Shown here: piece after piece, positions 1 to 4,744 of the stretch
Layout of the letters: each line of letters begins with the position of its first letter
How positions within the stretch are numbered: position 1 is the stretch's first letter
Source: Acidobacteriota bacterium
GTDB taxonomy: Bacteria > Acidobacteriota > Terriglobia > Terriglobales > Acidobacteriaceae
Assembly (NCBI GenBank): GCA_003224785.1
Contig: QHZV01000002.1
Span: forward strand, 1-5,325
Reading direction: 5' to 3'
Length of the DNA stretch: 5,325 bases
Made by a program: the position numbers and the translations under genes
The notes under the pieces: model-generated
Told to the model about the DNA's origin: nothing
Database searches by the model: none
Seen by the model: only the letters and a program-made list of their open reading frames with translations

Positions 1-543
1 ACGTTTTTCTGGGCCGACATCGTGGATCCCGTTACCAACGTGACCATCAGTACCGGCTCAACCATCCTGCGCCAGCGCCAGAATCTGGGCCGCACTCGTT
101 CTCTCGGCGTCGAACTGGATGGCGCATTCCATTTGACTCGTACGATGGAATTATCCGCCGGATACCAATTCGTTCACGCCTATGTGGCTGACTCATCCTC
201 TTCCCTTATCGGCAAAAACGTCCCCGAGGTCCCTCGTCACCAGCTCACCTGGGAAGCGCGCTACTGGAATCCAAAACGTGCGATGCTCAGCGTGCAAGGG
301 CGCTATTCCGCCGCGCAATACGACGACGATCTGAATTCGCTAGTGCTCCCTCATTACTATGTGATGGATTTATTTGCCGAGCGCGAGTTGCGCCGTGGCT
401 TTACGATTTATCTGGCGGGAGAAAACATTCTCAACCAGCGCTACGCTTTTGCTCTGACTCCGCCGACTCCGCTCACCAGCCTCGCTCCGCCTATCCTGGC
501 GCGCGCCGGAATCCGGTATGATTTCCCCGCCCGCGAAAAATAA
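1..543 (+). CDS. TonB-dependent outer-membrane receptor, C-terminal fragment (5' end outside window)
   Basis: The reading frame is open from base 1 and ends at TAA 541-543, giving the last 180 residues. The upstream part lies outside the window, so the GTG at 22 is an internal Val, not a start. The fragment shows alternating polar and aromatic beta-strand patterns typical of a 22-strand barrel (for example LSAGYQFVHAYV and LSVQGRYSAAQYDDD). It carries the conserved near-terminal block AGENILNQRYAFA, which matches the 'eN(L/I)fnqrY' signature of siderophore and cobalamin receptors, and it ends in a strand RAGIRYDF followed by PAREK. The family moves ligands such as iron chelates, vitamins or glycans across the outer membrane using TonB/ExbBD energy. 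The substrate cannot be read from this fragment. It looks like a classical receptor, different in style from the Oar-like one at the right end of the window. It converges with the receiver gene downstream. Confidence 0.85.
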   Translation, partial: TFFWADIVDPVTNVTISTGSTILRQRQNLGRTRSLGVELDGAFHLTRTMELSAGYQFVHAYVADSSSSLIGKNVPEVPRHQLTWEARYWNPKRAMLSVQGRYSAAQYDDDLNSLVLPHYYVMDLFAERELRRGFTIYLAGENILNQRYAFALTPPTPLTSLAPPILARAGIRYDFPAREK

Positions 544-572
544 TCGATTCGAGGGTGAAATGAGAGTGCCCG

Positions 573-630
573 TTAAACGAAGGTGCCCCATTCCTTCGCG
601 CGCTTTGCGAGAGGTGGGGAATTGACTTTA
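573..630. repeat. Palindromic hairpin repeat, copy A
   Basis: An imperfect palindrome fills the gap between the convergent receptor and receiver genes. Its core arms are CCCCA (586-590) with TGGGG (615-619) and CGC (597-599) with GCG (607-609), with partial pairing between. The left flank 573-582 is TTAAACGAAG and the right flank reads ATTGACTT (621-628). The same core, GGTGCCCC on the left and ATTGACTT on the right recur at 3084-3147, so this is a dispersed element, probably REP-like. It may also act as a stem-loop between the two 3' ends, but no T-run follows on either strand, so a standard intrinsic terminator is not supported. Confidence 0.65.
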
Positions 631-648
631 ATTGCTGCGCATAGGAGC

Positions 649-1056
649 TTACGCGCTGGAACCCACATCCAAAAGTTCAGCCAATCTCTTCAACAGATAT
701 CTCGGTGATCTTTCGCCCTTGCGGATCCAAACGTCCACTAAACCGAGGCTTTCATCCAGCAGTTCAATGTAAGAGGAGAGCATGATGATCGGTACCGAAC
801 GACTCAGCTGCCGAATCTGCTGCGCGAGCTTCAATCCGCTCATGTCCATCATCCAATAATCAAGGATGACGGCATTGACCGCTTCAGATTTGAAGGTCTC
901 AAGACCCTCTGACCCTGAGGCGGCGAACAACACTTTGTATCCTTCGGACTCAAGCACCGAACGCAATGCTGTCTGCTGCTCATCGTCAACGCAGAGGACA
1001 GTAATTGCCTTTGCTTCCTTCTGCATTGCGGGCGCGGCTGATCCAGTAAAACCCAT
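649..1056 (-). CDS. Stand-alone response-regulator receiver-domain protein
   Basis: The 135-residue product is a single CheY-like receiver domain (about residues 17-130) with no output domain. The acidic pair is D24-D25 (VLCVDDEQQ), the phospho-acceptor is D66 (VILDYWMMDMSG), the switch Ser is S94 (IIMLSS) and the conserved Lys is K113 (WIRKGE). All catalytic residues are therefore present. The Pro usually found four residues after the acceptor Asp (DxxMP) is Met70 here. Such proteins take a phosphoryl group from a histidine kinase and act through protein contacts or as phosphorelay intermediates. No kinase is in the window. The ATG at 1056 is used; an in-frame ATG at 1026 would also keep the whole domain, and neither has a convincing Shine-Dalgarno. 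The gene lies 74 bp downstream of the LacI-type gene in the same direction, so co-transcription is possible. An inverted repeat (1093-1108) lies in the gap. Confidence 0.85.
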   Translation of the reverse strand: MGFTGSAAPAMQKEAKAITVLCVDDEQQTALRSVLESEGYKVLFAASGSEGLETFKSEAVNAVILDYWMMDMSGLKLAQQIRQLSRSVPIIMLSSYIELLDESLGLVDVWIRKGERSPRYLLKRLAELLDVGSSA

Positions 1057-1092
1057 TATTTTCAGATTGATCTTGGGTCGAACTCAGGGCAA

Positions 1093-1108
1093 TACAGTTA
1101 TCACTGTA
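1093..1108. promoter_or_regulatory. Inverted repeat upstream of the receiver gene (candidate operator)
   Basis: TACAGT-TATC-ACTGTA is a perfect 6-bp inverted repeat with a 4-bp spacer, in the 74-bp gap between the LacI-type stop codon and the receiver start. It could be a protein-binding site giving the receiver gene its own control, or a small hairpin in a shared transcript. No T-run follows it, so it is not an intrinsic terminator. A weak promoter-like pair (TTGGTT and TGTATT on the minus strand) brackets it but is too poor to call. Confidence 0.3.
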
Positions 1109-1130
1109 GGAGAACCAAGCGACTGGTCGT

Positions 1131-2219
1131 TCACTTCCGTGCTGGCCCGGTGGACTCGCGCACAACGATTTCGGGCTGCACTGCTATTTCGGGCTCCATT
1201 TGCTTGCCATTTTCCAGCCGTTCAACCAGCATCTCCACTGCCAACTCTCCCATCCTGTGCAGAGGCTGGCGCACAGTTGTCAGGCTTGGATAATGAAACG
1301 CCGCCGCAGGTATGTCGTCAAAGCCAACCACCGAAATATCGCGCGGGATCTCGAATCCCGCTTCATGGAACGCTCGCATCGCGCCGATTGCGGAAATATC
1401 GTTGTACGCCAGCAGCGCGGTAAACGGACGCTTGCGCTCAATCAACTCCTTGCCGTACGGATAACCCAAAAGCGGCGTGGACTCTTCCGAGAGAATCTGA
1501 ACTACGAGATCAGGGTCGAGTTCAAGTCCCACTTCTTGCGCGACCTGTTGCACGGCGGTCCACCGATGTTGCGAGTCCGCGCTTTCCGGATGTCCGCGCA
1601 AAATTGCGATCTTGGTGTGCCCAAGTTCCATCAAGTGCCTGAAGGCCAACTCCGCAGCATGATGATGGTCCAGGACGATATTCGTGACGCCTTCATTTTC
1701 TTTGTGACCCGGGATTGAAACCGCGGGTACCTGCAACGAATGCGCGAGATTGAAGTCAAGCGTGATGATTCCCTCGGCCCCACGTTGCAGCAGTAAGCGC
1801 GAATATTTTTGAAATAGCTCGGGATCGTGACGATGAACTCCGGTGACAAAAAAATAATCCTTCTGGCTCGCAGCATCTTCAATTCCCGCGATGATGGATG
1901 AGCTATAGCCGTCACCGATCTCATGTGCGATCACGCCCAATGTATAGGTGCGCTGTCGTCGCAGAGTCTGCGCAAAAAAATTGGGCCGATAGTCGAGCTT
2001 GCGCGCAGCCGCGATGATTCGCTCGCGAGTGGCCTTAGGAATGTGCTTGGAAGAGGGTGCGTCGTTTAGTACCGCTGAGACAGTTCCCGGTGAGAGGCCC
2101 ACATGCGCCGCAACCGACTTGAGTGTGACTGCTCCCCCGTTTCGCTGTTGCGGTTTCTTGGTCTGAGTCATGTCTCCGTCGAGCAGCAACTTGGCTGGTT
2201 CGGCTCTGGAATCAGGCAT
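1131..2219 (-). CDS. LacI-family (LacI/GalR) transcriptional regulator
   Basis: The 362-residue product has the full LacI/GalR architecture. An N-terminal helix-turn-helix (about 31-52: VTLKSVAAHVGL, then SPGTVSAVLN) is followed by the hinge region with the N80-A83-L86 pattern (YRPNFFAQTL). The periplasmic-binding-protein-like effector domain (about 93-355) contains the AYND (271-274) and ISVVGFDDIP (295-304) blocks. The family binds palindromic operators as dimers and responds to small ligands, most often sugars or nucleosides. The effector is not readable here. The recognition helix has Pro44-Gly45 and Ala49 where many members carry an Arg at the last position (TVSRVLN), so the operator may differ from the GalR/CcpA type. 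The ATG at 2219 is used, with a TTAGG about 7 nt upstream; Met17 (ATG 2171), with GGAG only 2 nt upstream, is an alternative, and both keep the HTH. A good promoter lies at 2253-2280. Confidence 0.93.
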   Translation of the reverse strand: MPDSRAEPAKLLLDGDMTQTKKPQQRNGGAVTLKSVAAHVGLSPGTVSAVLNDAPSSKHIPKATRERIIAAARKLDYRPNFFAQTLRRQRTYTLGVIAHEIGDGYSSSIIAGIEDAASQKDYFFVTGVHRHDPELFQKYSRLLLQRGAEGIITLDFNLAHSLQVPAVSIPGHKENEGVTNIVLDHHHAAELAFRHLMELGHTKIAILRGHPESADSQHRWTAVQQVAQEVGLELDPDLVVQILSEESTPLLGYPYGKELIERKRPFTALLAYNDISAIGAMRAFHEAGFEIPRDISVVGFDDIPAAAFHYPSLTTVRQPLHRMGELAVEMLVERLENGKQMEPEIAVQPEIVVRESTGPARK

Positions 2220-2252
2220 CCATACGCCTAATCCTTGTCTTCAGGGCGTCTC

Positions 2253-2280
2253 ATTATATGGTAACGGGTGCTTGACGCAA
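2253..2280 (-). promoter_or_regulatory. Sigma70-type promoter of the LacI-family gene
   Basis: Read on the minus strand, a perfect -10 box TATAAT (2258-2253) lies 16 bp downstream of TTGCGT (2280-2275), a partial -35. Transcription would begin near 2246, leaving a leader of about 27 nt before the ATG at 2219 or 75 nt before the ATG at 2171. No clear palindrome overlaps the promoter, so autoregulation by the LacI-type product is not evident from sequence. Confidence 0.55.
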
Positions 2281-2310
2281 GGCCTTTCGGTCCGGGCGAA
2301 CCTGCTTGCA

Positions 2311-2410
2311 AAAGAAAAAAGCCCGCACTAGAGGTTCTCAACTTGCTGGAAACCCCAGAACGGGCGGCTACGCTTGCCTGTAGCGATTCCATTACATCGC
2401 TGCTTTTGGC
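2311..2410 (-). ncRNA. Candidate structured RNA in the peroxiredoxin-lacI gap (tentative)
   Basis: On the minus strand, three hairpins follow one another and end in a T-run. The first is AGCGAT/ATCGCT (2401-2396 with 2387-2382, 8-nt loop). The second is GCTAC/GTAGC (2384-2380 with 2371-2367), which shares three bases with the first, so the two compete. The third is GCCCG/CGGGC (2365-2361 with 2325-2321), followed by six T. No ORF here is convincing. It could be a small RNA, a regulated 3' UTR of the peroxiredoxin transcript, or only an elaborate terminator. It matches no RNA family I recognise and I see no clear dedicated promoter. Confidence 0.25.
2312..2365 (-). terminator. Candidate intrinsic terminator upstream of the lacI-type promoter
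   Basis: On the minus strand GCCCG (2365-2361) pairs with CGGGC (2325-2321), with the nested GTTCT (2361-2357)/AGAAC (2338-2334) inside, and TTTTTT (2320-2315) follows directly. The position, after the peroxiredoxin gene and before the LacI-type promoter, is right for insulating the two. The outer stem is only 5 bp and the enclosed loop is large, so efficiency is uncertain. Confidence 0.45.
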
Positions 2411-2462
2411 CGCGGTAAATACAAAAAAACCATTAAGGTGCTGAAGATTTTCCCGGAGATAA

Positions 2463-2504
2463 GGTGCTTGGAAGCGCCAACAAACGCCACGTTTGCGCGG
2501 CACC
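2463..2504. other. Long stem-loop just after the peroxiredoxin stop codon
   Basis: The pairs GGTGC/GCACC (2463-2467 with 2500-2504), GCGC/GCGC (2474-2477 with 2495-2498) and CAAACG/CGTTTG (2481-2486 with 2490-2495, loop CCA) nest into one interrupted stem-loop; the last two share base 2495, so they cannot both form completely. It begins 7 nt past the stop codon at 2512, a normal place for a terminator or 3'-protective structure on the minus strand. No T-run follows directly; the nearest run of seven T (minus) is at 2429-2423, about 35 nt further. Confidence 0.45.
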
Positions 2505-2511
2505 AACAAGC

Positions 2512-3066
2512 CTAAAGCCCGACCCTTGAAACCTGCTTTTTCAGATCCTCTATTGCCGCAAGCATCTCCGAGCTGTGGCTGCTGGGGTTTACGCTCATGT
2601 ACGAGCGTGCAATCTTTCCTTGCGGATCAATCAAGAAAGTGTGCCGCGCCGAAATTTGTGCGATCCCAAAGTTCATCAGCGAACCGTACAGTTTGGAGAC
2701 TTCGTGCGAGGTATCAGCCAGTAATTTGAAATTTAGCTCTTCCTTGGCGCAAAACTTCTGGTGCGATTCGGCGCTATCAACGCTCACACCCAGAATCACT
2801 GCATTCCTGCGAGCATACTCTTCCTGGTCGCGCTGGAAGTTGTGCGCCTCCCTCGTGCAGCCGCTGGTGAAATCCTTCGGATAAAAATACAGCACAACCC
2901 ACTTCCCTCGATAATCCTTCAAGCTCACCTGCTTACCTTCCTGTGAACTCAAAGTGAAGTCGGGCGCCGCAGATCCCGCAACCGGTGCTGTCTTTGCCGA
3001 CAACCACAAAGTGACGACACCGACGGCTACTCCGACCGCAATCGCAATTCCGACGATGATCCACAT
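2512..3066 (-). CDS. Membrane-anchored PrxQ/BCP-type peroxiredoxin
   Basis: This 184-residue thiol peroxidase belongs to the AhpC/TSA family, PrxQ/BCP branch, and reduces hydrogen peroxide and organic peroxides. Residues 2-22 form one hydrophobic helix (WIIVGIAIAVGVAVGVVTLWL), probably an uncleaved anchor placing the enzyme domain outside the cytoplasmic membrane. The domain starts at APDFTL (34-39). The peroxidatic Cys is C70 in PKDFTSGCTREA (63-74), where the usual TPGCT has Ser instead of Pro. The Cys five residues later in many PrxQ proteins is His75; C106 in HQKFCAKEEL is the likely resolving Cys, 36 residues after C70, as in the alpha3-type PrxQ of Xylella. R141 (SARHTFLIDPQGKI) is the active-site Arg. 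The ATG at 3066 is chosen because GGAGG (3081-3077) precedes it by 10 nt and the anchor begins there. A longer frame to 3243 would overlap the VOC gene and adds unrelated sequence. Confidence 0.92.
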   Translation of the reverse strand: MWIIVGIAIAVGVAVGVVTLWLSAKTAPVAGSAAPDFTLSSQEGKQVSLKDYRGKWVVLYFYPKDFTSGCTREAHNFQRDQEEYARRNAVILGVSVDSAESHQKFCAKEELNFKLLADTSHEVSKLYGSLMNFGIAQISARHTFLIDPQGKIARSYMSVNPSSHSSEMLAAIEDLKKQVSRVGL

Positions 3067-3083
3067 CCGTACACAGCCTCCAG

Positions 3084-3147
3084 AAACGGGTGCCCCCACC
3101 CTTCTCGCGTATTTTTGCGAGAGGGTGGGGACATTGACTTCGTTTAA
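3084..3147. repeat. Palindromic hairpin repeat, copy B
   Basis: CCCCACCC-T-TCTCGC (3094-3108) pairs with GCGAGAGGGTGGGG (3117-3130) with one bulged T, a very strong stem. The left flank has AAACGGGTGCCCC and the right flank ACATTGACTTCGTTTAA, which relates it to copy A at 573-630. The outer right arm CTTCGTTTAA (3138-3147) is the exact reverse complement of the outer left arm of copy A (TTAAACGAAG). It lies between the VOC stop and the peroxiredoxin start, and its left end sits only 3 nt from the peroxiredoxin Shine-Dalgarno, so it could affect termination, mRNA decay or translation of that gene. Confidence 0.75.
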
Positions 3148-3161
3148 GTTTACGAACAGGC

Positions 3162-3620
3162 CTATGCCGATTTCGGCAATGCCGCCATCCGCCGTTGCAT
3201 TTCCTGCTCTGAAACATCTTCCTTGTGAGTAGCGATGCTCCACACGTGTCCAAACGGATCCGTCAGTGTACCGAGCCGATCGCCGTAGAACTGGTCCTCT
3301 ACTGCACGCGTTGATTTCGCGCCCGATGAAACTGCCTGACTGAATGTCTTATCAACATCCGGTACGTAGATCATCAAGCTCATCGGATTGCCGCTGCCGG
3401 GCTGTGGCGCCTTATACTCTCGGCCTTCGTCTGCCAGCATGATTCGGGAATCGCCGATCTGAATTTCCGCGTGCATCACGGTGTTGTTGGGGCCGGGGAA
3501 ACGCATGATTTCTGTCGCGCCGAACGCTTGCTTGTAGAAGTCAATTGCGCGCGCCGCGCCTTTGACTATGAGGTAGGGGGTTACTGAATGATAGCCTTCG
3601 GGAATCGGTTTTACTGCCAT
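3162..3620 (-). CDS. VOC-superfamily protein, PhnB/glyoxalase-like
   Basis: The 152-residue protein has the vicinal-oxygen-chelate fold built of two beta-alpha-beta-beta-beta modules. Module one spans about 11-64 (SVTPYLIVKGAARAIDFYKQAFGA, then MHAEIQIGDSRIMLADE) and module two about 80-132 (MSLMIYVPDVDKTFSQAVSSGA, then FYGDRLGTLTDPFGHVWSIATH). These blocks are characteristic of the PhnB-like group of glyoxalase/bleomycin-resistance/dioxygenase relatives. H50 and E52 (HAEI) and the second-module polar residues are candidate metal or ligand contacts. The substrate is unknown; members include glyoxalases, antibiotic-binding proteins and epimerases, so no reaction is assigned. The ATG at 3620 is strongly supported by AAGGAGG (3632-3626) at 5 nt spacing; a longer frame to 3779 adds nothing family-like. 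The peroxiredoxin gene follows 95 bp downstream, so a shared stress-related transcript is plausible. A -10-like GATAAT (3656-3651) lies upstream. Confidence 0.9.
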   Translation of the reverse strand: MAVKPIPEGYHSVTPYLIVKGAARAIDFYKQAFGATEIMRFPGPNNTVMHAEIQIGDSRIMLADEGREYKAPQPGSGNPMSLMIYVPDVDKTFSQAVSSGAKSTRAVEDQFYGDRLGTLTDPFGHVWSIATHKEDVSEQEMQRRMAALPKSA

Positions 3621-3625
3621 AAGCG

Positions 3626-3632
3626 CCTCCTT
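3626..3632 (-). promoter_or_regulatory. Strong Shine-Dalgarno of the VOC gene
   Basis: AAGGAGG on the minus strand, 5 nt before the ATG at 3620. It decides the start against the longer upstream frame. Confidence 0.85.
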
Positions 3633-3822
3633 ATGTTGGGCTTTGCAAAGATTATCTTCCAAGAATTGCAGATTACCACTTCCTCCGGCCTGCGTGTTCG
3701 CACCACCTGTGGATACCCGATCTTCCCGCAAAAAACACGGGATGCGCCTCAGTACCTCCGCCCTGCGCTGTCTCATCACAATAGGCTGGTTGCGGGGGAG
3801 TAATCTCGCTTTTCTTCCGCAC

Positions 3823-3851
3823 CTGGTTCAAAACTAACTGGTTCAAAACTA
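3823..3851 (+). repeat. 15-bp tandem direct repeat in the 5' leader
   Basis: CTGGTTCAAAACTAA (3823-3837) is followed at once by CTGGTTCAAAACTA (3838-3851), a perfect repeat of 14 bases with a 15-bp period. It ends 4 bp before the Shine-Dalgarno of the secreted-protein gene. It may be a duplication by replication slippage or a pair of regulator half-sites. Confidence 0.8.
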
Positions 3852-3864
3852 TGTGAGGTGAACA

Positions 3865-4449
3865 ATGAAGACATTGGGAACCATAAGTTTGGCAGTTGTA
3901 TTTTTGCTGATTGCAGGCTCGGTCAGCATATATTCACAAGATCGGGAAGATTCTCGCCCAGGCCAAGCCCAGGAAGAAAAGGACAAGGGCAAAGCCAACG
4001 ATAAAGATAAAGATAAAGATAAAGATCGGCCGGTCGCGCGCCCAGAAGGCCGCGAACAGCCAGGAGCCGAACGGCAGGAACAAAAGGAACAGCGCCACGA
4101 CGAGAAAATGGACCGCAATCAAGAACAGCGGCATGACGAAAAGATGGACCGCAATCAGGGGCAACACCGTGTCGCCCAAAAGGGAAAGAAAATCCCTGAT
4201 GAAAAATTCCGGTCGAACTTTGGTCGTCAGCACACTTTCAAAGTGCAACGGACGCAGGTTATCAACGTTGCTCAGCCCACCGTGGTATTTGGCGGTTACA
4301 CGTTCCAATTAGTGGAGGCCTGGCCAAGTGTGTGGGGTTTCGACGATCCGGTTTACATTGATTATGATCCAGTTGCCGATCAGTACTTTATGATCGATGA
4401 AATGCATCCCGACATCCGAGTCGGCGTGTTTGTTGCTGGTGGGTTCTAA
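3865..4449 (+). CDS. Secreted, charged, repeat-containing protein of unknown function
   Basis: The 194-residue product begins with a Sec signal peptide (MKTLGTISLAVVFLLIAG, cleavage probably near SVSIYSQ, residue 25). Residues 26-115 are a highly charged, Gln/Lys/Asp/Glu/Arg-rich and probably disordered linker. This holds a KD tract (47-54, from a GATAAA hexamer repeat) and a perfect 12-residue duplication EQRHDEKMDRNQ (75-86 and 87-98). The last 80 residues (about 115-194) look folded and rich in beta structure and aromatics: FGGYTFQLVEAWPSVWGF, then DDPVYIDYDPVADQYFMID and MHPDIRVGVFV. Similar endings (W..DDVYVDY....Y.L....HPG.R..V) are in my memory of acidobacterial exported hypothetical proteins; I know no function. 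Start is ATG 3865 with GAGGTG at 3855-3860. The gene is monocistronic, with a terminator just after the stop. It is probably periplasmic or surface-exposed. Confidence 0.85.
   Translation: MKTLGTISLAVVFLLIAGSVSIYSQDREDSRPGQAQEEKDKGKANDKDKDKDKDRPVARPEGREQPGAERQEQKEQRHDEKMDRNQEQRHDEKMDRNQGQHRVAQKGKKIPDEKFRSNFGRQHTFKVQRTQVINVAQPTVVFGGYTFQLVEAWPSVWGFDDPVYIDYDPVADQYFMIDEMHPDIRVGVFVAGGF
4000..4026 (+). repeat. GATAAA hexanucleotide microsatellite, 4.5 copies, within the coding region
   Basis: Four exact GATAAA units plus GAT encode (DK)n at residues 46-54. The 6-bp unit keeps frame on gain or loss, so the length can vary without breaking the protein. Confidence 0.9.
4087..4158 (+). repeat. 36-bp in-frame tandem duplication (12 residues x 2)
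   Basis: Copies 4087-4122 and 4123-4158 both encode EQRHDEKMDRNQ. They differ at five bases, all third codon positions and all synonymous. Confidence 0.9.
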
Positions 4450-4458
4450 CTCATAGCG

Positions 4459-4496
4459 CGTGGGACGGGCCGGTCGCCCGCCCCACGTAAGTTTTT
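4459..4496 (+). terminator. Intrinsic terminator of the secreted-protein gene
   Basis: CGTGGG-a-CGGGC (4459-4470) pairs with GCCCG-c-CCCACG (4476-4487) around a CGGTC loop, with a single A/C mismatch, and GTTTTT (4491-4496) follows 3 nt later. It sits 9 bp after the stop codon at 4449. The stem is long and GC-rich. Confidence 0.8.
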
Positions 4497-4744
4497 CGCT
4501 GAAGCCCCTTCGGAATCAATGCAGGTCAAATAACGCTCGTCTCCAAGTCGCGCCGCCCTTGATCAACCGCACTCAGAATTTCCTCACTCGCCTAATTTTA
4601 TTCGCGGCAAACGACGATCCGTCGCGGCTTTGCTTTTAAATTCAACGTAGACGGCTCCTTCCTTAGGGCATTCGTGGTATATCGGGCCACGGAGCTTTAC
4701 CTTTAAGAAGAATTGCTTAGCCGATCGCCTGTTTTCCTGTAGAA

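Larger units (their letters stand above)
3621..3864. other. Divergent intergenic region between the VOC gene and the secreted-protein gene
   Basis: This 244-bp gap must hold both divergent promoters. Towards the VOC gene it has a GATAAT (minus, 3656-3651) and next to it a perfect palindrome CTTTGCAAAG (3641-3650), near the expected start of transcription; no good -35 is visible. Towards the secreted-protein gene it has a 15-bp tandem repeat (3823-3851) just before the ribosome-binding site GAGGTG (3855-3860). The middle (about 3660-3820) shows only a weak 5-bp hairpin (TCCCG 3724-3728 with CGGGA 3738-3742). Confidence 0.5.

Noticed and set aside
1093..1108. LexA (SOS) box for the TACAGT-TATC-ACTGTA repeat
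   Set aside because: LexA boxes read CTGT-N8-ACAG; here the half-sites are in the opposite order and the spacing is wrong.
866..1718. Plus-strand open frames opposite the receiver and LacI-type genes
   Set aside because: They are antisense shadows of two clearly recognised genes and resemble no protein.
2228..2509. Minus-strand 93-codon open frame in the peroxiredoxin-lacI gap
   Set aside because: It runs through the hairpins, the T-runs and the LacI-type promoter, and its product has no family features. The region reads better as non-coding.
2280..2520. tRNA or known housekeeping RNA in the structured gap
   Set aside because: No cloverleaf, and no similarity I can see to 6S, tmRNA, SRP or RNase P signatures.
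573..3147. CRISPR array
   Set aside because: Only two repeat copies, 2.5 kb apart, palindromic and without regular spacers or cas genes.
3067..3243. Longer start for the peroxiredoxin (59 extra residues)
   Set aside because: The extension overlaps the VOC coding region and the repeat hairpin, and puts the membrane anchor in the middle. The ATG at 3066 has a Shine-Dalgarno.
3621..3779. Longer start for the VOC protein (53 extra residues)
   Set aside because: The extension has no VOC-like sequence, and the ATG at 3620 has a near-perfect AAGGAGG.
3934..4308. Minus-strand open frame with hydrophobic stretches opposite the secreted-protein gene
   Set aside because: The Ile/Phe-rich run (FIFIFIFI) is simply the reverse of the GATAAA repeat; it is not a membrane protein.
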